Below are positions 1-5,098 of a DNA stretch of 6,362 bases, in pieces. This DNA is from Chlamydiota bacterium (lineage in GTDB: Bacteria > Chlamydiota > Chlamydiia > Chlamydiales > Rhabdochlamydiaceae): assembly GCA_027348355.1 (NCBI GenBank), contig DAIEPN010000066.1:1-6362 (forward strand). Direction: 5' to 3'. The position numbers were made by a program, and so were the translations under genes. The notes beneath the pieces are model-generated. The model worked only from the letters and a program-made list of their open reading frames with translations. It searched no databases and was not told where the DNA came from. How positions within the stretch are numbered: position 1 is the first letter of the stretch; each line of letters begins with the position of its first letter.

Positions 1-1293
1 GGCCGGATTTCCATTTACATCAACGGGAGAAACCGTTCCAGAATTAGTTACAGTAAGAGGAGAAGTGTTACTATTTGTCGTGCCTACTCCTCCATATAGA
101 GCTCCGGGTCCGATAGACAAAGTATTGGTGAGGACATGAGCATCGTTAATGAAGATTCCTCCATTTTGTATGATGTTAGGAGTTGTGATAAGGCTGCCAT
201 AGGTATTTGGTCCGGTGAGATTCCCCGTGTTTACACTAGTAATTTTTCCACCGTTAATAACTAAAGATGAAGTTGGATAAAAAGTTTTTATAGAGTTCCC
301 TGCTGAAAGAGATCCTGTGGATTCAATATTTCCAATATTTTGTAAAGAAAGTAAGCCTTCGTTTATAGTTATTGTATACAAACATTGTACGTAAGTCCCT
401 ATTCCGTTATTTATAGATCCATAGTTTGAGAGATTTACAGTTCCACTATTTAGTTCAATATTGCTTATAAACAAATAATTGGAAGTGGTAAGGCTTGAGG
501 ATCCAGTATTGCCAATTACTGAACCGTTCGTATCGTTTAGGACAGATAGTGTTCCTCCATTGATCATTAAATATCCTGCTCCTACTGAATTTATTGAGGC
601 AGGTTGGTTTTGAGTATTGGTTAATGATCCGTTATTATAGAAATTCAATGATTGGTTATTTACCACGATATTTTGAGCAGCCAAAATTCCAACGCCAAAT
701 CCTGAGCTATTCGTAATAGGATATGAATTGGAGAGAGTAACATTTGTATTATTGATTGTTATATTTCCTGATGTTGTGATAGCTGCACCATATAAATTGG
801 TAGTGAAAGTATTTACGATATTTACAGTCCCGCCAGTAAAATTTATATCGTAAGTTGAAGCAAGATATGATTGTAAATTCAATGAGCTTGCGTTTGAAGT
901 GTTGATAGTTAATGGGGAGTTTCCAAGTAAAAAGGCATTAGTAGAAGAGCTGACTGGTGAAGACTGTATAGTTTGATTTCCTGATGTAATTGAAATACCA
1001 GAAGATACTCCTGTAAAAGTGATAGTATTTGACGCATTTCGTGAGAGTGTATATGGACCATTTTCAAGAGTAAGAGATTCGATTGTTGGTGAAACATCAA
1101 CTGTAACGGTATAGGGACCAGCATTTTGGTTCCCAATGGTCGCCGAGTCAGTAGATGTGGGAGTGTGAGGAGACCAAGTACCGGTACTCCAATTGCCGTT
1201 TCCTTGACTCCATACACAAGTTGCTGCATGTGTTAGATGGATATAAGACAAACTAAGAAGAGTTAAATTTGTAATTTTTTTTTCAAATGACAT
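1..1293 (-). CDS. Autotransporter-like secreted beta-helix surface protein, N-terminal 431 residues (3' end beyond the window)
   Basis: The reading frame runs from ATG at 1293 to the left edge without a stop, giving exactly 431 codons. An in-frame TAA lies 36 bases before the ATG with no other usual start between, so this start is firm; AAAGG lies about 9 bases upstream. Residues 1-24 look like a signal peptide: KK at 5-6, a Leu/Ser/Ile-rich core, and a likely cut near HAA at 22-24. The mature part begins with a Trp-rich module (W28, W35, W40; NWSTGTW) and then has recurring beta-strand turns such as FTGGTVNIVN (152-161), MINGGTLSVLN (243-253) and VINGGKITSVN (345-355), typical of a right-handed beta-helix passenger. 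YGGVG plus NSGTVSP (400-423) resembles motifs of autotransporter passengers. It is rich in Ser, Thr, Asn and Gly, with only two Cys (26, 304). A C-terminal barrel is expected but not visible. It lacks the dense GGA(I/L/V) repeats of Chlamydiaceae Pmp proteins, so I do not call it a Pmp. Role (adhesion, surface variation) is inferred. Confidence 0.85.
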   Translation of the reverse strand, partial: MSFEKKITNLTLLSLSYIHLTHAATCVWSQGNGNWSTGTWSPHTPTSTDSATIGNQNAGPYTVTVDVSPTIESLTLENGPYTLSRNASNTITFTGVSSGISITSGNQTIQSSPVSSSTNAFLLGNSPLTINTSNASSLNLQSYLASTYDINFTGGTVNIVNTFTTNLYGAAITTSGNITINNTNVTLSNSYPITNSSGFGVGILAAQNIVVNNQSLNFYNNGSLTNTQNQPASINSVGAGYLMINGGTLSVLNDTNGSVIGNTGSSSLTTSNYLFISNIELNSGTVNLSNYGSINNGIGTYVQCLYTITINEGLLSLQNIGNIESTGSLSAGNSIKTFYPTSSLVINGGKITSVNTGNLTGPNTYGSLITTPNIIQNGGIFINDAHVLTNTLSIGPGALYGGVGTTNSNTSPLTVTNSGTVSPVDVNGNPA

Positions 1294-1361
1294 GAAGAAA
1301 CGCCTTTGATATATAAATCTCCTTTTTACTTATTTGTTTAATATTTTCAAATGCAATCGTC

Positions 1362-1390
1362 ATAAAAAGATGGAAATATTGCTAAGGCAA
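1362..1390 (-). promoter_or_regulatory. Candidate promoter of the autotransporter-like gene
   Basis: Read on the minus strand, TTGCCT (1390-1385, 4 of 6 matches to the sigma-70 -35) and TTTTAT (1367-1362, 4 of 6 to the -10) are separated by exactly 17 bases. This would leave a leader of roughly 60 bases before the ATG at 1293. A good AAGGAG sequence within that leader (near 1320-1326) is about 24 bases from the ATG, too far to serve it. The call rests on consensus matching in AT-rich DNA and is weak. Confidence 0.3.
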
Positions 1391-1409
1391 GTCTGGGAAG
1401 AATTGCCTT
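1384..1409. repeat. Perfect 7-bp inverted repeat between divergent genes
   Basis: AAGGCAA at 1384-1390 is the exact reverse complement of TTGCCTT at 1403-1409, with a 12-base spacer. No run of T follows either arm, so a rho-independent terminator is unlikely. Each arm contains TTGCCT reading outwards, which could serve as a -35 element for each flanking gene. This suggests an operator or shared regulatory site, but chance is not excluded for 7 bp. Confidence 0.4.
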
Positions 1410-1416
1410 GCATTTC

Positions 1417-1447
1417 TTGACTTGTTTTACTATTTTTAAGTCATTAT
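1417..1447 (+). promoter_or_regulatory. Candidate promoter of the lipase-like gene
   Basis: TTGACT (1417-1422, 5 of 6 to the -35) precedes CATTAT (1442-1447, 4 of 6 to the -10) by a long 19-base spacer. This would give a short leader before the ATG at 1469. An alternative pair is TTGCCT at 1403-1408 with TACTAT at 1428-1433, also spaced by 19. Both are weak and the choice is open. Confidence 0.25.
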
Positions 1448-1468
1448 TTTTTAAATTGCAGATTTTAT

Positions 1469-3007
1469 ATGGTGACCAAGGTCGATGTATCGGGAGATTT
1501 CGAACCTTCTTTATTCCAAAAGTATCAACATTTCACTGATGCAGAAGCCGAAGCTGTGGTTTTCTATAGCTCCGAATTAGCTACAATCGGACGTAGAGGT
1601 TCTAGAGCTTTTCCAAAAACTCGTCGCAAGGTTCATAGATCGGTATTTCGACAAAGGATCTGCTCTTTTTTTATTCACCAAATGTTTTTCGAGTACGAAC
1701 TTGATGACCCGCAGCTGAGCGTGCTCACAAAAAAAATAGAGAAAATTGTAGCTCACGCTTGTTTTAATCTTGGAGCTCGCCATCTTCTTAGAAGAAGAGA
1801 AGTTTCTCTTGCTGAGCTTCGAAGAATTCAAAAAGAAATCATAAGATCTATTGTGTCGGTTGGTAATCCATTGCCTTTTCGAGTTGATTTTACGGATGCC
1901 GCCGCTCCAAAAGCTCTTTTACTAAACTATGTACTGCACGAAGTGCCTACATTGGAGCAGCTTGCGCACAAAGAATTAGTCAAAGCCGTTTATTGGAAAA
2001 AAAATTCTGAGTTCTTGAGACAGATTCGAGAAGGTGTGCAAGAAACTTTGAAAACTTTTTTTCATAGAGTGTCTAGTCAAAATGATGCAATAAAAGAAAA
2101 GAAGTTTGGAAGTCATCCTCACCTTCCTATGGAAGCGGCTGTAGGGAACCTACTAGCTTTGTATACATACTTAGATCCTCCAGATAATGAGAATATTTCT
2201 GTCCCTCAAAAAATCGAAGGGATATGGAAACTTATTGACTATCGCATTGAAAAATTACAGCTGACTCCGGATTTTTTATCTTCTCCAATGCACGCTTTTG
2301 GTCTTAGTTGCATAGATCCCTCTTTTGATGCCCCTCCTCTTTTGCTTTTTAAAGGAACAACATATCCTACGGATAATGGAGCTTTCTTATCTATTTTATC
2401 TGATGTAAATCCTTTTGCATCGGTTGGAGAATATGTCTTTTTTTTAGGAAGGGAGAAGCTACGTCTATGGATAGAAAAGAATACGGTTTCAAAAAAGAAG
2501 ATGAGGGTGTATGGAAGCAGTTTAGGTGGTTCGATGAGCTTACAAGCTGCTATTGCCTTCCCAGAGCTTATTGAAAAAGTTCATGCATTTAGTCCCCCCG
2601 CGCTTTCAAATCGTCATGTCCGTAAATGGAATAAACTTCCTAAAATCGAGGATAAGCCTGAAATTTATGTTTATTGTGGGGAAGGAGATATGATCCCTCA
2701 TTTTGGAAGTGGATGGGGCGAAGATTGGGGTGTATTTCATGTGATTGGTTCTAAAACCTACAATCCTTTGATTTCTCATTTTAAAATTTTTACTGCAGAG
2801 AGGGATGTTCTCCTTCTTGATTTAAACAAAGAAAAGGATCGGAAGAATGTTTGGCGGAGGCTTCTCTCTACAGCTCAACTGATTGCTAACGTACCTATAT
2901 TTTGTACTCTAGTTGCTGTATTTACTTGTTATCTCTTCCTAAAGAAAATAGCAGAAATGCTGAAATTCATAGGTAGCTTATTTTTTAGAAAACAAGTATC
3001 CGGATAA
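1469..3007 (+). CDS. Class-3-lipase-like alpha/beta hydrolase with C-terminal membrane segment
   Basis: The protein has 512 residues. ATG 1469 is the first start after an in-frame TGA at 1418, though the Shine-Dalgarno match is poor. Residues about 285-440 read like a class-3 lipase core: FKGT at 294-297 (compare FRGT in the family), nucleophile elbow GSSLGG at 349-354 with Ser351 as candidate nucleophile, GDMIPH at 406-411 giving candidate Asp407, and candidate His437 in ISHF. Order and spacing fit a Ser-Asp-His triad, so lipid or ester hydrolysis is a reasonable inference; the substrate is unknown. Residues 1-280 match no domain I recognise; they look mostly helical, with an Arg/Lys-rich stretch at 42-63. 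A hydrophobic segment at about 471-491 is followed by a 21-residue amphipathic tail, suggesting membrane anchoring near the C-terminus. No signal peptide is seen. It diverges from the autotransporter gene and converges on the small exported-protein gene. A secreted effector or a membrane-bound lipase are both possible. Confidence 0.85.
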   Translation: MVTKVDVSGDFEPSLFQKYQHFTDAEAEAVVFYSSELATIGRRGSRAFPKTRRKVHRSVFRQRICSFFIHQMFFEYELDDPQLSVLTKKIEKIVAHACFNLGARHLLRRREVSLAELRRIQKEIIRSIVSVGNPLPFRVDFTDAAAPKALLLNYVLHEVPTLEQLAHKELVKAVYWKKNSEFLRQIREGVQETLKTFFHRVSSQNDAIKEKKFGSHPHLPMEAAVGNLLALYTYLDPPDNENISVPQKIEGIWKLIDYRIEKLQLTPDFLSSPMHAFGLSCIDPSFDAPPLLLFKGTTYPTDNGAFLSILSDVNPFASVGEYVFFLGREKLRLWIEKNTVSKKKMRVYGSSLGGSMSLQAAIAFPELIEKVHAFSPPALSNRHVRKWNKLPKIEDKPEIYVYCGEGDMIPHFGSGWGEDWGVFHVIGSKTYNPLISHFKIFTAERDVLLLDLNKEKDRKNVWRRLLSTAQLIANVPIFCTLVAVFTCYLFLKKIAEMLKFIGSLFFRKQVSG

Positions 3008-3017
3008 TAAAAAGTTC

Positions 3018-3347
3018 CTATTCAGATGAATGCAGAGGCCTTCCTACAATTGAGATCGTTACTTTTTCATCATCGGACACTACGATATCAAGAGAAATCT
3101 CATCATCTTGAGTGGGTGTAGTTAAATTAGCTGGCTCATTTTTGACAACAACAAGAGTGGGGGATAGGATCAGTTCATATGAGGCCGTATCAGGATTGAT
3201 TTTTTCTATCTGCACTTCGGCCCTATATGTGTCTTCTTGTTCCGGATAAGGTGTAATAGAGAACGTTGTCCGGTAGGTTGGTGAACTTGCGAATAACGTA
3301 CTTACTAGCGACCACATTCCTAATCCTACGACTGTAAATTTTTTCAT
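3018..3347 (-). CDS. Small exported protein of unknown function, downstream of asd
   Basis: I chose ATG 3347 (109 residues) because GAAGGAAG (3360-3353) lies 5 bases upstream and a clear signal peptide starts there: MKK, a hydrophobic core, and a likely cut after LFA at 18-20. A longer frame from 3419 would bury these inside asd and add a non-signal extension. The mature part of about 89 residues is acidic and looks beta-rich, with alternating strands (TYRAEVQIEKI at 40-50, YELILSPTLVVV at 57-68, EISLDIVVSDDEKVTISIV at 83-101). It has no cysteine, so it is not a lipoprotein. ILSPTLVVVKNEPANLT faintly recalls the 'PRLV..DGxPA' strand-turn of secretin-like or surface beta domains, but that is too weak to assign a family. 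The gene starts 16 bases after the asd stop, so co-transcription with asd is likely. I do not recognise a function; a periplasmic or outer-membrane-associated role is inferred from export. Confidence 0.75.
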   Translation of the reverse strand: MKKFTVVGLGMWSLVSTLFASSPTYRTTFSITPYPEQEDTYRAEVQIEKINPDTASYELILSPTLVVVKNEPANLTTPTQDDEISLDIVVSDDEKVTISIVGRPLHSSE

Positions 3348-3363
3348 ACTCGCTTCCTTCTGT

Positions 3364-4410
3364 TTATTGTTTAGCAACACCTGCTTCAGCTGGTTTCGCG
3401 GCAAGAATAAGTTCTGCAATTTGAATCATATTCAAAGCAGCTCCCTTGAGTAGTTGGTCTCCCACTACCCAGATATCGAGAGTATTCTTTTGTGATTGAT
3501 CTTCACGAATCCTTCCACAGTAAATGTCGTTTTTCTCTTTGGCATCAATGGGCATCGGAAAACGATTTTCCTGTCTGTTTTCTAAAATTTTTATTCCAGG
3601 AGCTTTAGAAAGGATCTCATAGGCTTGTTCCACAGTAACCCTTTCGCGGAACTCGACATTTAGAGCTTCAGAGTGTGTTCGTAAAACAGGTACGCGGATA
3701 CATGTCGCATGAATTTGTATACTGTCATCTTCCAAAATTTTTCTAGTCTCTCGCACCATCTTCATTTCTTCTTCTACATATCCATTAGGGAGCAGAGGAG
3801 ATGTATGCGCAAATAAATTAAAGGCATAAGGAAAGGGAAATACGGTAGGAGAAAAAGGTCTATTTTCTAAGTAAGCCTTACTGGCTTCCTCTAACTCTTT
3901 CATCGCTTTTTTACCAGCTCCGCTTGCCGCTTGATAAGTTGATACAACAATTCGTTTGATTGGGAAAAGCCGATGTAGAGGGGCCAGAGCTAGAAGCATA
4001 ATGGTTGTCGTGCAATTGGGCGATGCAATGATGTTTAGGTGTTTTTCTAATGCATGAGCATTGATCTCAGGAATGAGCAAAGGGACACAATCGTCTCCGC
4101 GGAATGCTGAGCTGTTATCAATGACGATACAACCGCTTTCTTTGGCAAAGGGCGCATACTGTTTTGCTACGGAGCTTCCTGCAGTGAATAATGCAATATC
4201 AATATCAGTAAAAGAATTTTTTTCTAATTTTTCTATAACAATTTCTTTGGAATCAAAATGTAAAGTTTTTCCTGCAGATTTTTCCGAGGCGAAGCAGCGA
4301 AGCGAGGAAAATGGGAATTCACGGCTTATGAGAAGCTTGAGGAGCTCATCTCCCACAGCTCCCGTGGCACCGACGATGGCAATTCTAGGATTTACTTGCA
4401 AGGGGTTCAT
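3364..4410 (-). CDS. asd: Aspartate-semialdehyde dehydrogenase
   Basis: Cytoplasmic NADPH-dependent enzyme that converts aspartyl-4-phosphate to aspartate-4-semialdehyde, the branch point to lysine/meso-diaminopimelate and to threonine/methionine. The 348-residue product has the usual family length. Visible motifs are the N-terminal nucleotide-binding GATGAVG (14-20), SSAFR (100-104), SPNCTTT with catalytic Cys133, YQAASGAG (159-166) including the substrate-side Gln160, and IRVPVLRTHSEA with Arg239 and candidate catalytic His246. I start at ATG 4410, with AAGTGA about 9 bases upstream; a TTG three codons earlier (4419) is possible but would sit directly against that Shine-Dalgarno. It is followed after 16 bases by the small exported-protein gene. 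No other lysine-pathway gene is next to it in this window. In Chlamydiota the product would mainly serve diaminopimelate for peptidoglycan. Confidence 0.96.
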   Translation of the reverse strand: MNPLQVNPRIAIVGATGAVGDELLKLLISREFPFSSLRCFASEKSAGKTLHFDSKEIVIEKLEKNSFTDIDIALFTAGSSVAKQYAPFAKESGCIVIDNSSAFRGDDCVPLLIPEINAHALEKHLNIIASPNCTTTIMLLALAPLHRLFPIKRIVVSTYQAASGAGKKAMKELEEASKAYLENRPFSPTVFPFPYAFNLFAHTSPLLPNGYVEEEMKMVRETRKILEDDSIQIHATCIRVPVLRTHSEALNVEFRERVTVEQAYEILSKAPGIKILENRQENRFPMPIDAKEKNDIYCGRIREDQSQKNTLDIWVVGDQLLKGAALNMIQIAELILAAKPAEAGVAKQ

Positions 4411-4487
4411 ACTAAACAATCACTTTTTACTTAAGTACACTAGCAAAGGTTTCGATTACTTTAACATGGATTTTTATCTTTTTGTTA

Positions 4488-4495
4488 CTTATAAT
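4488..4495. promoter_or_regulatory. -10 element for gmhA with an overlapping minus-strand TATAAG
   Basis: On the plus strand 4490-4495 is a perfect TATAAT, about 30 bases before the gmhA ATG; the sequence 17 bases upstream is a poor -35. On the minus strand 4493-4488 reads TATAAG (5 of 6), pointing towards asd. The overlapping elements could make a shared bidirectional promoter within the 115-base gap. The plus-strand call is better supported than the minus-strand one. I see nothing else distinct in the gap. Confidence 0.45.
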
Positions 4496-4525
4496 GCATA
4501 GATTCTAATAAATGAGTGGCTTACA

Positions 4526-5098
4526 ATGCAAAAACACATTTTAAAATCAGTTGATGATGCAGTTCGAGCGATTGAATTTTTAAAAACGCCTCAAAGTGTA
4601 AAATTTATGGAAGAGGCAGCAGTACGAATTGCTACATGTTTTCATAACGGTGGAAAAATCTTAATCGCAGGAAATGGCGGGAGCTTATGCGATGCAATGC
4701 ATTTTGCAGAAGAGCTTACGGGGATTTTTCGAAAAAAAAGAAAAGCGCTGCCGGCAATTGCACTTTCCGATCCAGGACATTTGACTTGCGTTGCCAACGA
4801 TATTGGATATGAGAGTGTTTTTTCAAGATCAGTAGAGGCGCTTGGTAAGCCAGGAGATATTTTTATTGGTCTTACTACAAGTGGAAATTCTGCAAATGTA
4901 TTTGAAGCGGTGAAGTGCGCCAAATCGATGAAGTTGGGAACGATTGTTTTCTTAGGTAAAGATGGAGGCAAACTTAAAGGGATGGCAGATCTTGAGTGGC
5001 TTGTGCATGGATTTCCAGGGACAGATCGTATTCAAGAAGCACATATGACAGCCATTCATGTTATTATCGAAATGATTGAACAAAAACTGTTTCCATGA
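4526..5098 (+). CDS. gmhA: Phosphoheptose isomerase (sedoheptulose 7-phosphate isomerase)
   Basis: Cytoplasmic SIS-fold enzyme that turns sedoheptulose 7-phosphate into D-glycero-D-manno-heptose 7-phosphate, the first step towards ADP-heptose for the LPS inner core. The 190 residues closely match the E. coli GmhA length (192, recalled). Key motifs line up with it: GNGGS (49-53), DAMHFAEELTG with His59 (metal) and Glu63 (catalytic base), TTSGNSANV (117-125) for phosphate binding, and DRIQEAH...H with Gln170 (metal) and His178 (catalytic). The pattern separates it from KpsF/GutQ arabinose-5-phosphate isomerases, which are longer and carry CBS domains, and from DiaA-type proteins. GAGTGG at 4514-4519 lies 6 bases before the ATG. 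The stop overlaps the lpxK start, indicating coupled translation. All expected active-site residues are present, so it should be functional. Confidence 0.95.
   Translation: MQKHILKSVDDAVRAIEFLKTPQSVKFMEEAAVRIATCFHNGGKILIAGNGGSLCDAMHFAEELTGIFRKKRKALPAIALSDPGHLTCVANDIGYESVFSRSVEALGKPGDIFIGLTTSGNSANVFEAVKCAKSMKLGTIVFLGKDGGKLKGMADLEWLVHGFPGTDRIQEAHMTAIHVIIEMIEQKLFP
5095..5098 (+). promoter_or_regulatory. ATGA stop/start overlap coupling gmhA and lpxK
   Basis: The four bases ATGA contain the lpxK start (ATG) and the gmhA stop (TGA). No good Shine-Dalgarno precedes the lpxK start, so terminating ribosomes probably reinitiate here and keep the two products in proportion. Confidence 0.8.

Noticed and set aside
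909..1229. Minus-strand open frame of 106 codons inside the autotransporter-like gene
   Set aside because: It lies in a different frame of the same strand as the long frame that runs from 1293 to the edge. Its translation lacks protein-like features, whereas the long frame has a signal peptide and beta-helix repeats.
1..1293. Calling the surface protein a chlamydial Pmp
   Set aside because: The repeated GGA(I/L/V) and FxxN motifs that define Pmp passengers are not present in density; only isolated FxxN-like strings occur.
1384..1409. Inverted repeat as a rho-independent terminator
   Set aside because: No T run follows either arm, the stem is only 7 bp with a 12-base loop, and it lies upstream of both flanking genes rather than after one.
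2997..3006. 10-bp palindrome TATCCGGATA at the hydrolase stop as a terminator stem
   Set aside because: It has no loop and no following T run, so it cannot form a useful terminator; it may be a chance palindrome.
3348..3419. N-terminal extension of the small exported protein into asd
   Set aside because: The extension would overlap the asd 3' end and hide a clear signal peptide that begins at 3347 with a good Shine-Dalgarno sequence.
4411..4419. TTG start for asd three codons upstream of the ATG
   Set aside because: It has no properly spaced ribosome site; the ATG at 4410 is better spaced and the conserved N-terminus begins after it.
4061..4501. Plus-strand open frame of 146 codons antisense to asd and the gap
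   Set aside because: It is a shadow of asd on the opposite strand, with no recognisable domain and no ribosome site; asd has all family motifs.
4642..4971. Minus-strand open frame antisense to gmhA
   Set aside because: It is a shadow of gmhA, which is fully supported by catalytic motifs on the plus strand.
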